DNA from: Dehalococcoidales bacterium
GTDB lineage: Bacteria; Chloroflexota; Dehalococcoidia; Dehalococcoidales; RBG-16-60-22
Reading direction: 5' to 3'
Assembly (NCBI GenBank): GCA_016783105.1
Contig: JADHXF010000029.1
Span: forward strand, 1-18,898
DNA: 18,898 nt
Both the position numbers and the translations under genes were made by a program. Of this stretch, positions 1 through 8,001 are shown piece by piece (position 1 is the stretch's first letter; each line of letters starts with the position of its first letter). The notes beneath the pieces are model-generated. The model ran no database searches, was not told where the DNA came from, and saw nothing but the letters and a program-made list of their open reading frames with translations.

Positions 1-2
1 AT

Positions 3-443
3 ACGGCGTATGAAATCCTGGTGAAAATAAAGAAGGTGCCGGTGAAAGTGCAGAAGGAAATCCTCGGCTTCCTCATTAACCGCATTCAGACGGCGATGAA
101 CCGCGAGGTATACTATCTGCTGGAAGCCGGCGTAGCCAGCGCCGAGGACATAGACCGCGCCGTGGTTACCAGTCTGGGTTTTCGTCTGGCGTTTCTGGGG
201 CCGCTGCTGGTGAGAGACCTCGCCGGGCTGGACATTGACTGCAAGGTGGCCGATACCATACTCCCCGAGCTGGACTCCTCAACACAGGCGAACCGGCTGC
301 TCAAGGATTTAGTCAAGCGCGGCGATTATGGCGCCAAGACGGGAAAAGGCTTCTTCTCGTACACGCCGGAATCAATCGCCGAAGTCATACGGGAGCGCGA
401 CCGGAGATTTATTCATCTCCTGAAAGAGCTGTATTACCGGTGA
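3..443 (+). CDS. 3-hydroxyacyl-CoA dehydrogenase, C-terminal part (5' end outside window)
   Basis: The reading frame is open to the left edge (codons readable from base 3), so only the C-terminal 146 residues or so are visible. They match the all-helical 3HCDH C-terminal domain: a GFLINRIQ-type helix after a VPVKV strand, then the family-typical EAGVASAEDIDRAV segment, a GP-rich helix and the closing TGKGFFSY motif. The family oxidises L-3-hydroxyacyl-CoA to 3-ketoacyl-CoA with NAD+ in beta-oxidation or butyrate-type metabolism, in the cytoplasm. The NAD-binding Rossmann domain and catalytic His lie upstream, so substrate chain length cannot be judged. A GTG at 21 could be mistaken for the start, but the codons before it read as the same protein. 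It stops with TGA 13 bases from the convergent VLRF1 gene, with no obvious terminator between them. Confidence 0.9.
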   Translation, partial: TAYEILVKIKKVPVKVQKEILGFLINRIQTAMNREVYYLLEAGVASAEDIDRAVVTSLGFRLAFLGPLLVRDLAGLDIDCKVADTILPELDSSTQANRLLKDLVKRGDYGAKTGKGFFSYTPESIAEVIRERDRRFIHLLKELYYR

Positions 444-456
444 TTAACTATCGGGT

Positions 457-1209
457 TTAACCCTCTTCCCGCCACTCCGTGACCCGTGACGACCAGATGC
501 GACCGACTGCCTTCTCCAGTATTTCCCTTCGGGGGTCCGGTACATCGAGCGGTGGTAAAACACGGTCCTCAAACGATTTCAAAAAGGGGCAGCTCTTTTG
601 TAACTGCATTACGGTCTGGCGCGGCCCGCCATAGACCATATAATCGATGGTTTGAACCCGCGATTCAAACTGCTCTCGCGCGTGAAGGCATACCCGGTCC
701 AGAAATTCCGCCGCCTGGTTTTCCCGGCGCCGCTGGAATCGCTGCTGCGAGGAACCGCCCTTTTTGTGCCGACCGTGCACCAGCCCCGTCCCCACCTTGC
801 TCGTAATGAGCTTCTCGCCATGGCACAGGCCCACGGCATAAGCACCGAGGTGCACCAGAACCAGACCTATCCAGTAATCAACCTCGAGCAGATTGCGCAG
901 CGGCCCAATATTAAATCCGGCGAATACAGCTTGCTCCCGCAGCGGGAACGGAGGCGAAACCAGGCGCTTCTCTTTATTCCCCCAGAACAGCGCTCCTCCG
1001 TTTCTGGAGTGGCCAATCATCTCGGCCAGCTCTGCCGGTAAGGCTGCTCTACCGGCGATATTCTGCAGCCCGCTTTCAATTTTGTCTGCGGACAGTTCGG
1101 GAGGGAGATATAAAGTGATGGCTGCGGAATCGTCAGTAGTCTCCAGTCCCTTCAAAAACTCCAGCAACCTGGCACGACGCAGATAGTATGTATTAGCGAT
1201 AAGTACCAA
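457..1209 (-). CDS. Vms1/acVLRF1-like peptidyl-tRNA hydrolase (release-factor fold)
   Basis: A 250-residue protein of the Vms1-like release factor (VLRF1) clade, related to eRF1 domain 2. The diagnostic region is residues 140-165: GTGLVHGRHKKGG followed by SSQQRF and RRRENQ. The Gly-Gly-Ser-x-Gln loop (Q155/Q156) corresponds to the catalytic Gln loop of yeast Vms1 and human ANKZF1, which cleave the peptidyl-tRNA of stalled 60S complexes. The preceding strands (WIGLVLVHLGAYAVGLC) fit the core of the fold. It lacks the zinc finger, ankyrin repeats and VCP-binding motif of the eukaryotic proteins, as bacterial members do. The start is TTG at 1209-1207 with AGAGGT ten bases upstream. It lies 45 bases downstream of mutS2 on the same strand with no terminator between them, so co-transcription is likely. 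Family assignment comes from the motif and is fairly sure; the activity is inferred. Confidence 0.8.
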   Translation of the reverse strand: MVLIANTYYLRRARLLEFLKGLETTDDSAAITLYLPPELSADKIESGLQNIAGRAALPAELAEMIGHSRNGGALFWGNKEKRLVSPPFPLREQAVFAGFNIGPLRNLLEVDYWIGLVLVHLGAYAVGLCHGEKLITSKVGTGLVHGRHKKGGSSQQRFQRRRENQAAEFLDRVCLHAREQFESRVQTIDYMVYGGPRQTVMQLQKSCPFLKSFEDRVLPPLDVPDPRREILEKAVGRIWSSRVTEWREEG

Positions 1210-1254
1210 CTATAATTTTACCTCTACGCGTTAAAATAATTGATGCCGACAGAG

Positions 1255-3606
1255 TTAAAGGCTGACCATGGTAGCGCCATCGCCGCCTTCATCGTGCTTG
1301 CCGGTGCGGAAGGACTTGACCAGTGGATGGGCCGCCAGAAAATCGCGCACAATCTGGCGCACCGTGCCGGTACCAACACCATGAATTATGCGGACTTCGC
1401 TGAGATTGGCGAGCGCCGCGTCATTGAGGTAGATATCAAGCGCCACCTCCACCTCATCGGCCCGTTTGCCACGCAGGTCAAGCTCGGTTGATATCACCTT
1501 TGTTGCCATCCGCACCGTTGCCCCCTTCGTGCGTGCCGGTTTCGGTTCGGTTATCTTCTCGACACTCTCCAGCCCGAGCTTGAGCTTGAGCTGTCCCGCC
1601 TGCACCTCAACCTCCTGCGTATCTTCATAAACGGACAGTACTGTGGCCTGCAGCCCGATGTCCCTCAGGTAGACGGCGTCACCAGCCGCAAGGCCCTGCC
1701 CTGATTCTGGTTCACCTGTCTCCGGCGTCCATGCCTCGCTGCTCAATTGCCCATGCACCCCTGCCAGCGTCTTCCTGGCCTGCTCGAGCCTATCTTTCGT
1801 CATTTCCCGGCGCAGTTCTGAACTGGCCTGACGAATTTGCCGGTGCAGTTCGGCGGCCTCCCGGACAACGCTGTCCCTGGCCTCCTGCATCGCCTGCTTT
1901 TCTTCTTCTTTCAAGCGTTCAAGTCGACCTTTAACCTCGATGTTCTGCTGCGCCACCTCATTTTTCTCTCTTTCCAGGGTGGCACGGACTTCTTCCAGTT
2001 TTTGCCTCTCCCCCATCAGGTCGCCCAATAATGATTCCAGCTCCAGAGCACCCCCGGACAGCATGACTCTGGCCTCTTCGACTATTTCCGGCGGGACGCC
2101 AAGCCGCATGGCGGTGGCCAGAGCGTTGCTGCCGCCGGGTATGCCCACGGTAAGGTGATAGCTCGGCGTGAATGTCACCGGGTCAAAGTCAAAGGAAGCG
2201 TTCTGCACCCCGGAGGTGGTATGAGCGAATGCCTTCAGGTCGCCGTAATGGGTTGTGGCGACGGTCGGGATTTTCTTGTCCCGAAAGTAAAGCAGTATGG
2301 AACGGGCCAGGGCAGAGCCTTCGGACGGGTCGGTGCTGGTCCCCAGTTCATCGAGGAGCACCAGACTGCACGGCGTGGCGTTCCGTATGATACGGACAAC
2401 ATTGCCCACGTGCCAGCTGAAACTGGAAAGAGTTTGCTCGATGCTCTGCTCGTCACCAATATCGGCAAATATGCCGTCAAAGACGGGCAGGCATGTTTCC
2501 GGCGAAGCAGGGACAGGTATGCCGGCCTGCGCCATCAAGCTGAACAGCCCAATCGTTTTCAGTGCCACCGTTTTGCCACCGGTATTGGGGCCGGTGATTA
2601 CCAGTACGGAGAAATCGCGGCCAATTTCCACGGAAAGCGGTATCGCCTTCTCCCCGAGCAGCGGGTGCCTGGCCTCGACCAGTTTGACCACCGCCGTTTC
2701 CATGCCTTCATTTTTTGACCCGTCTCGAAGGACCGGCTCGCAGGCTCTAACCTTACGAGCGTATCTCGCCTTGGCCAGTGCCAGGTCCAGCTCCGCCACC
2801 CTTTGAATGCTTACGGACAGTTCCACCTCGTATATGCCCACCTGGGCACTGAGCTGGCGCAGTATCCTTTCCACCTCCCGCCTCTCTTCATTTATCAGCT
2901 CGCGGACAGTGTTCCCCAGCTCCATGGTTGACCAGGGTTCCACGAATACGGTAGCCCCGGTATTGGATACGTCATGCGTGATGCCCCGTATTTCTCCTCT
3001 GAGCTCTATCCTGACCGGAATAACGTACCGACCCTCCCGCTCGGTGATTATCGGTTCCTGGATTATCTTGCGACCGCGCGGCGACCTGATAATCGCTTCC
3101 AGTCGGCTCCACAGGTGCTCCCTTCCCTCCCTGAGCTGTTTCCTGATGGCGGCCAGGTTTGGAGATGCGCGGTCGAGCACGTCGCCATTGGGCGAAATAC
3201 AGCGCGCGATTTCCTTCTCCACCTGCCGCAGTTCTACGATTTCTCTGGCTATATCCCAGAGCATGGGCAGTTCCTCAGATATGTTGCGCAGGTAGCTGCG
3301 CGCCTGACGCATGGCGGCGAGCGTCTGCTGAATTTCGACCAGGCTTTTCGGCTCCAGTATGCCCTCCAGCGACGCTATTCTGACGGGTTCACGTATGTCC
3401 GAAACGCCACCGATGGAAAAACCCGGCTCCGTGGCCAGAAGCTGGCGCGCTTCCGCGGACTGCTTGAGCAGCAGAGCAATCCGGTCGCCTTCAGTCAGCG
3501 GCTTCAACCCTAACGCCAGTTCGCGGCTGGCGGAGAAAGAGGTATAGCCCGCCAGGATGGCCTTTATCTGTGGGAACTCCAGTATTTCCAGGCTTTTTTC
3601 GTCCAT
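1255..3606 (-). CDS. mutS2: MutS2 family ATPase/Smr endonuclease-like protein
   Basis: At 783 residues this is full family length. Domain order: MutS core/lever region (about 1-300), ABC-type ATPase with Walker A GPNTGGKT (339-346), Walker B LVLLDE (415-420) followed by the signature-type LGTSTDPSEG, and TTHY (451-454). A long Glu/Lys/Arg-rich coiled coil follows (about 520-620), then a small KOW-like beta segment (about 641-685) and a C-terminal Smr domain (about 707-783) with LDLRG (709-713) and HGVGTG (742-747). It lacks the MutS mismatch-recognition domain. MutS2 was first tied to recombination suppression; in Bacillus it binds collided ribosomes and splits them. The ATG at 3606-3604 is preceded by AGAGGA at good spacing. 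It is the first gene of a unit with the VLRF1 gene, which favours the ribosome-rescue role here. Confidence 0.95.
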   Translation of the reverse strand: MDEKSLEILEFPQIKAILAGYTSFSASRELALGLKPLTEGDRIALLLKQSAEARQLLATEPGFSIGGVSDIREPVRIASLEGILEPKSLVEIQQTLAAMRQARSYLRNISEELPMLWDIAREIVELRQVEKEIARCISPNGDVLDRASPNLAAIRKQLREGREHLWSRLEAIIRSPRGRKIIQEPIITEREGRYVIPVRIELRGEIRGITHDVSNTGATVFVEPWSTMELGNTVRELINEERREVERILRQLSAQVGIYEVELSVSIQRVAELDLALAKARYARKVRACEPVLRDGSKNEGMETAVVKLVEARHPLLGEKAIPLSVEIGRDFSVLVITGPNTGGKTVALKTIGLFSLMAQAGIPVPASPETCLPVFDGIFADIGDEQSIEQTLSSFSWHVGNVVRIIRNATPCSLVLLDELGTSTDPSEGSALARSILLYFRDKKIPTVATTHYGDLKAFAHTTSGVQNASFDFDPVTFTPSYHLTVGIPGGSNALATAMRLGVPPEIVEEARVMLSGGALELESLLGDLMGERQKLEEVRATLEREKNEVAQQNIEVKGRLERLKEEEKQAMQEARDSVVREAAELHRQIRQASSELRREMTKDRLEQARKTLAGVHGQLSSEAWTPETGEPESGQGLAAGDAVYLRDIGLQATVLSVYEDTQEVEVQAGQLKLKLGLESVEKITEPKPARTKGATVRMATKVISTELDLRGKRADEVEVALDIYLNDAALANLSEVRIIHGVGTGTVRQIVRDFLAAHPLVKSFRTGKHDEGGDGATMVSL

Positions 3607-3672
3607 TCTTATTCCTCTGGTGGCACTGTTTAATTATAGCACGTCAGAGTCGATAACAGACCCCCGCCAGTT

Positions 3673-3702
3673 TTGCCAAAGCCGTTGCCGAACCTTTATA
3701 AT
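3673..3702 (+). promoter_or_regulatory. Sigma70-type promoter for the DUF362 gene
   Basis: TTGCCA (3673-3678) and a perfect TATAAT (3697-3702) are separated by 18 bases, 40 bases before the preferred ATG at 3742. A TTG inside this -35 box would extend the reading frame, but it lies upstream of the predicted transcription start (about 3709) and so cannot be the translation start. Confidence 0.65.
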
Positions 3703-3741
3703 TTAAATATTAACCACACCGTTATGGATGAAGGGAAGGAC

Positions 3742-4986
3742 ATGAAAAACAGGGTATCCATTGTCAGCGCAGGAGAAAATGGCATCGAAGCGGCTGTTCG
3801 CCAGGCTATAGACCTGGCCGGTGGCCTGCCGGAATTGATTACACCCCGTTCCAGAGTGATGATTAAACCGAATCTCTTCCGACCCGAACCGTCGGGCAGA
3901 GGACTGCTCACTGATTGCCGCGTTACCGAGGCCGTTACCAGGGTCGTCCTGGAGCTCAAACCGCAGTCAGTCGTAATCGGAGAAGGGGCTGGTGCCGGCT
4001 ATACCTTCAGCGGCAGTGTCAGCACCGAGGACGCCTTCCAGGTCTCCGGCACCGCCGAAGTTGCCGCCCGTCTTGGCGTTGAGCTGCGCAACCTTAACAG
4101 CGAGGAATGGGAAGAAGTGCCAGTAAAGCGCCCGTACATCATGGACAAGGTTAAGATTGCCAGGACAGCTTTAGAAAGCGACGTTATTATCAGTCTGCCC
4201 GTGCTCAAGACCCACGTCAGGACTCTGGTTACGCTGAGCCTGAAGAACATGAAAGGCGTGCTGCCCGGCGCGGAAAAAAGAAAGACCCATGCCCTGGGTC
4301 TGGATAAGGCCATTGCCGACCTTAATTCACTGGTGAAGCCCAGCTATGTGGTGGTCGATGCGCTGGCCGGAATGCAGGGGCTGTGGGAGTACCCGCAGGA
4401 TAAGGTCGAGCTGGGGCTTATACTGGCCGGACGGGAGCCCTGCGCGGTTGATACGGTCGGCACCTGTTTAATGGGATTCAATCCGGCTCAGATTATGCAC
4501 CTGCAGTATTTTGCCGCCCGGCAGAGGCAGAAGGCCGACCTTGAACACGTGATGGTTGTTGGCGAACCTCTTGAGTCGCACCGAAGGAGCTTCAAGTCCA
4601 GCTATGATGTCTTCCGAGAGCGCTATCCGGGCGTTAATATCATCGCGGGAGAATCAGCCTGCACCGGCTGCTACGGGGAACTGATGGGCGCTCTGACGGC
4701 GATGAAAGAGTTCGGCGACAGCGATACCCTGACTGAGCTGACCGTCATCCTGGGCAACGCCAGCCGGGATGAGGTTTCGGTTACGGAAAAGACGGTCATC
4801 CTGGGCAAATGCGCCCGAAAGCTCGCCCATCTTGGCACCTTTGCCAAAGGCTGTCCGCCAATGGATGATGATATCGTCAGGACTATCTGCCAGACTGCCG
4901 GCTCAGACGCCGATGGGGTTATCGCCTCCCTCAACCGCGAACGCAACCAACGCTGGGAAGAGACGAAACACCTGCTCGCCAGATAA
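3742..4986 (+). CDS. DUF362 domain-containing protein with Cys-bearing C-terminal extension
   Basis: A 414-residue cytoplasmic protein. Residues 38-290 fit DUF362 (PF04015): VMIKPNLF (39-46), GEGAG (80-84), DVIISLPVLKTH (147-158), SLKNMKGVLPG (166-176) and GREPCAVDTVG (230-240). Family members are often linked to metal or Fe-S proteins but have no settled general reaction. The last 115 residues carry Cys307-x-x-Cys310, Cys357, Cys371 and Cys383, and could bind a metal or Fe-S cluster; that is inference. The ATG at 3742 is chosen because GAAGGG lies six bases upstream and a promoter overlaps the longer TTG-started version. It is monocistronic and converges on the C45 hydrolase gene. Confidence 0.8.
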   Translation: MKNRVSIVSAGENGIEAAVRQAIDLAGGLPELITPRSRVMIKPNLFRPEPSGRGLLTDCRVTEAVTRVVLELKPQSVVIGEGAGAGYTFSGSVSTEDAFQVSGTAEVAARLGVELRNLNSEEWEEVPVKRPYIMDKVKIARTALESDVIISLPVLKTHVRTLVTLSLKNMKGVLPGAEKRKTHALGLDKAIADLNSLVKPSYVVVDALAGMQGLWEYPQDKVELGLILAGREPCAVDTVGTCLMGFNPAQIMHLQYFAARQRQKADLEHVMVVGEPLESHRRSFKSSYDVFRERYPGVNIIAGESACTGCYGELMGALTAMKEFGDSDTLTELTVILGNASRDEVSVTEKTVILGKCARKLAHLGTFAKGCPPMDDDIVRTICQTAGSDADGVIASLNRERNQRWEETKHLLAR

Positions 4987-5015
4987 CACCCGTCGGAAAT
5001 AATTCTTTCCGGGTG
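4987..5015 (+). terminator. Hairpin directly after the DUF362 stop codon
   Basis: CACCC (4987-4991) and GGAAA (4995-4999) pair with TTTCC (5006-5010) and GGGTG (5011-5015) around a six-base loop, leaving a three-base bulge. The position right after the TAA fits a transcription end or 3'-end stabiliser. There is no clear U-run, so canonical intrinsic termination is uncertain. Confidence 0.35.
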
Positions 5016-5035
5016 CTGAAAAAGCCTTCTTTGGC

Positions 5036-5118
5036 CATTTCCCCCCTTTGAAAAAGGGGGGATGAGGGGGGATTTCCAAGTTCAAAATCCCTCTCAATCT
5101 CCCTTTACAAAAGGGAGA
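5036..5118. repeat. Composite inverted-repeat intergenic element
   Basis: There are two hairpins. CCCCCCTTT (5041-5049) pairs with AAAGGGGGG (5053-5061), and CTCCCTTT (5099-5106) pairs with AAAGGGAG (5110-5117). The GATGAGGGGGGATTT side of the first unit mirrors the AATCCCTCTCAATCTCCC side of the second, so the whole element is a larger imperfect palindrome. It lies between two convergent genes and may act as a bidirectional terminator. It resembles the dispersed C/G-rich repeats whose translation gives PPFFKGG-like peptides. Copy number elsewhere cannot be seen from this window. Confidence 0.6.
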
Positions 5119-5174
5119 GGGCACGGCTTGAACCTGTTTTTCATCAACCTGAATTTTTGAAATGCCCACAGAAG

Positions 5175-6279
5175 TTACCTCTTGAGCAGGTCGGAGCAAG
5201 GCACTTTTTCGTACTCGCTCTGGCAGGGATAGCCTCTGGCCACGTACATCGCCGGCTCGCTCAAATCCATGATGGCCGAATACAGGGTTGACCCACTGCT
5301 TGATACCATCAACCCTCTCGTCCAGATGGCGGCAGATGGAATTGGGCTGGCTGAAATGGTCCTGAAAGACGCGCTGAAAACTGCTGACGTCGATATGTCC
5401 CTTTTCCGGCTCCAGCAGGTGCCTGGCCCGCTGGTGGCGTAAGAGTGTATCGGGATAGAGTGACGGCAGGATATCGGCGAAATTTTCTCGATTTTTCAAG
5501 GCGATAAAGTGGTTACTGTGGGTGAGGATACCGTCCTCGGGATAGACAAAGCCCACATCCGCCGGCGACATCTCCAGGCTGATAGCCTCGCCATCGCGAT
5601 GGGCAATGAAAAAGTTGCCTGACACCGTGGCCTTTACCTGAAGAACTGCTTCCAGAGCCTGGCTGAAGCTCTCTGAATTAAGTATCCGTCGCATGATAAG
5701 GAGACACGGCACCGTGGCGCCAAATGCGTCACGACTTGTTGCCAGACCGTTGAAACAGGCCCCGATACCGGCTGAATTCATGCCGCGGTGGGCGAGAATC
5801 CCCGCCTCCGGCTGGATTACCACGGACGGTCTTCCCGCCTGCTCAGCTTTCAGAATGACGTTAAACTCCTGAAACCGGGGCAGCCAGTCCCAGTTCTGTC
5901 CAATCAATGTATGCCCGTCTCTGGTCACCTGCGGCAGCGAAGACACCGAGGTGCAGCCGCCGCCCTGATACAGGCAAGAGATGCCCAGGGAAAAGTTAAT
6001 CTCGTAGCGGGCATTTATGGCGATAATCTCATCAAGCGATAGCTCGGCACCCCTGGCCAGCCCCTCCAGTTCCTCCAGTATACCGGCATCATAATCGCCG
6101 ATAACCGGTATCAAAGCACGGCTCTTCTCCAGAATCTCTTCCCGTTCCGCTCCCCACAGGGTACGCCACATATCAAAATAGACCGCCACGTTCTCCCGGA
6201 TTATCTTCTGCGCTTGAGAGCCGTATTGCTGGCCACACTGGAAAGGTTTGCCTTTTACTGAAATTACGGGTGGTAGCAT
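5175..6279 (-). pseudogene. C45-family (acyl-CoA:6-APA acyltransferase-like) Ntn hydrolase, frameshifted near the 3' end
   Basis: The N-terminal 329 residues match the C45/AAT family. Cys109 in GGGCTSVSS is the expected autocatalytic cleavage site and N-terminal nucleophile, followed by DGHTLIGQNWDW (121-132) and GMNSAGIGACFNG (166-178). The family hydrolyses or transfers acyl groups on amides; the substrate here is unknown. The uninterrupted frame runs on to 4903 (458 residues) through an unrelated repeat. Removing one G from the GGG at 5294-5292 restores the family-like ending QWSTLYSAIMDLSEPAMYV and a TAA at 5177-5175, giving 367 residues, a normal length. I therefore read this as one gene with a one-base insertion or a sequence error. 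The ATG at 6279 has GAAGGG six bases upstream. It lies 67 bases downstream of the radical SAM gene on the same strand. Confidence 0.75.
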
Positions 6280-6346
6280 CTGAGACCCTTCTTTCTCCGC
6301 TTTAACAGCCTCAGGCCGTACGCCGGTTATCCGCCTTCCTGATAGC

Positions 6347-7858
6347 CTAGTTAGCCAGCGAGTTCTCTATCGGTGTGCTGACATACTTTTCCACAACCTT
6401 GCGGCAGTGATATCCGTAGACGCTCAGGCTTATTGATAACGGCAATTTGCGCGGGTATTTCATTAACGTCAGCAGGAATAGCCGCCAGTAGTATCTGCGG
6501 CCTTTCTCTTTGAAGCCCAGAATCCACATAGATTTCAAAAACGCCATGAATTGATAGAAATGGAGCCTGTTCTTCTTCCTGATATTTGGCCGGTACTCTC
6601 TCAGAAATGCCTTGACCCTTTCATAGTACTGCTTTGGTGAGTAAATTGTGTCCAGAATGTGCTTGTAGCCATCGATGAGCGTCGCCGAGTTCATCCTGGG
6701 AATGAAATTGAGGGCAAGGTCATTATTGTCACCGGTAAACGGTCGTAGTAAACGGTTTTCCCTCTTGAGCCGTTTGTGCAGCCGGGTACCGGGCGGCGCA
6801 TTGAGCAGGCCCACCATCGCCGTGACGATGCCGCTCTTCTGAATAAAATTTATCTGGCTTTTGAAGATGGAAAGCGGGTCGCTGTCAAAGCCAACGATAA
6901 AGCCTCCCTGCACTTCCAGGCCGCAATTCTGTATCGTTTTCACTGAAGCTACCAGGTCACGATTCCGGTTTTGCGCTTTGTTGCACTCCACCAGGCTTTC
7001 CTCATTTGGCGTCTCAATGCCGACGAATACTCGGTTGAAACCGGCTTCCACCATCATCTGCATCAGCGCCTTATCATCCGCCAGGTTGATTGATGCCTCC
7101 GTGGAAAGGGCAAAGGGATACTTTTTACGCTTCTGCCATGCAATTACCGCAGGCAGTATCTCCTCTTTTAGCTTTTTCCGGTTCCCAATGAAGTTATCAT
7201 CGACGAAAAACACTCCGGAGCGCCAGCCGTGACGATGCAGCGCTTCCAGCTCAGTAATTACCTGCCCCCCGCTTTTGGTTCTCGGTTTCTGCCCGTTCAG
7301 TATGATGATGTCGCAGAACTCACAGTTAAACGGGCAGCCCCTGGAATACTGGAGGCTCATTGACGAATATTGCTTTTGTTTGATGAGCGACCATAGCGGT
7401 ACAGGTGTTTCCCAGATACTTGGACGAGCTTTCGATAGATAAATACGCTTTGCCTTTCCCTTTGCCACGTCTCCGACAAACTGCGGCAGGGTTACCTCAG
7501 CTTCACCGAGCACCAGATGGTCCACCTCCCTGAATGCCTGGTGTCCGGTGGTAAAGAGAGGGCCACCAGCCACCGTTCTGGTTCCCAGGCACCGGCACCT
7601 GCTGATTACTTCTTTTGCCGAATCACGCTGCACCACCATGGCGCTGATAAAGACAAAGTCGGCCCACCTGATGTCCTCATCGGCGAGCTGGCTCACGTTC
7701 ATGTCGACCAGTTTTTTCTCCCAGTCACCGGGGAGCATTGCCGCCACCGTCAAAAGGCCCAGCGGTGGAAAGGACGCCTTTTTGGAGACGAACTTCAGGG
7801 CATACCGGAAGCTCCAGAACGTATCCGGGTATTGCGGATAGACTAATAATATCTTCAT
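6347..7858 (-). CDS. B12-binding domain radical SAM protein (DUF4070-type C-terminus)
   Basis: A 503-residue protein. Residues 1-140 form a Rossmann-like B12-binding domain (MKILLVYPQYPDTFW, PPLGLLTVAAML, VAGGPL, VLGEAE) but show no DxHxxG cobalt-ligand motif. The radical SAM core follows, with Cys175-x3-Cys179-x2-Cys182 (RGCPFNCEFC) for the [4Fe-4S] cluster, then GIETPNEES and GGFIVGFD further along the barrel. The C-terminal 150 residues or so, rich in Arg and Tyr, match the DUF4070 type. Relatives include methyltransferase-like enzymes such as hopanoid C-methylases, but the substrate cannot be set from sequence alone. The ATG at 7858 has only a weak ribosome-binding site. The gene stops with TAG. 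The C45 hydrolase gene follows and may be co-transcribed. Confidence 0.85.
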   Translation of the reverse strand: MKILLVYPQYPDTFWSFRYALKFVSKKASFPPLGLLTVAAMLPGDWEKKLVDMNVSQLADEDIRWADFVFISAMVVQRDSAKEVISRCRCLGTRTVAGGPLFTTGHQAFREVDHLVLGEAEVTLPQFVGDVAKGKAKRIYLSKARPSIWETPVPLWSLIKQKQYSSMSLQYSRGCPFNCEFCDIIILNGQKPRTKSGGQVITELEALHRHGWRSGVFFVDDNFIGNRKKLKEEILPAVIAWQKRKKYPFALSTEASINLADDKALMQMMVEAGFNRVFVGIETPNEESLVECNKAQNRNRDLVASVKTIQNCGLEVQGGFIVGFDSDPLSIFKSQINFIQKSGIVTAMVGLLNAPPGTRLHKRLKRENRLLRPFTGDNNDLALNFIPRMNSATLIDGYKHILDTIYSPKQYYERVKAFLREYRPNIRKKNRLHFYQFMAFLKSMWILGFKEKGRRYYWRLFLLTLMKYPRKLPLSISLSVYGYHCRKVVEKYVSTPIENSLAN

Positions 7859-7901
7859 AATATCTGATTGTGCCTGCTAGCAAATAACCAGCTTAAAGTA
7901 T

Positions 7902-7930
7902 ATTATATCAGCTTCACGCCGTAATGTAAC
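7902..7930 (-). promoter_or_regulatory. Putative promoter for the radical SAM gene
   Basis: On the minus strand GTTACA (7930-7925) and TATAAT (7907-7902) are 17 bases apart, predicting a leader of about 35 bases before the ATG at 7858. The -35 box matches four of six consensus bases. Confidence 0.5.
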
Positions 7931-8001
7931 GTTCATTTATTCTATTGGTGCGTATATCTCCGTTATCAGTTCCTCTTTGGGGACTTCAACCACCACAATC
8001 T

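Noticed and set aside
2155..3513. Long plus-strand open frames opposite mutS2
   Set aside because: They are shadows of a well-conserved gene on the other strand, with no family-like sequence.
3673..3741. TTG-initiated N-terminal extension of the DUF362 protein
   Set aside because: The TTG lies in the -35 box of a good promoter and has no ribosome-binding site; the ATG at 3742 has one.
4903..5174. C-terminal extension of the C45 hydrolase frame
   Set aside because: It follows a frameshift, runs through an intergenic repeat and into the 3' end of the opposing DUF362 gene, and bears no resemblance to the family; the natural stop is at 5177-5175 in the neighbouring frame.
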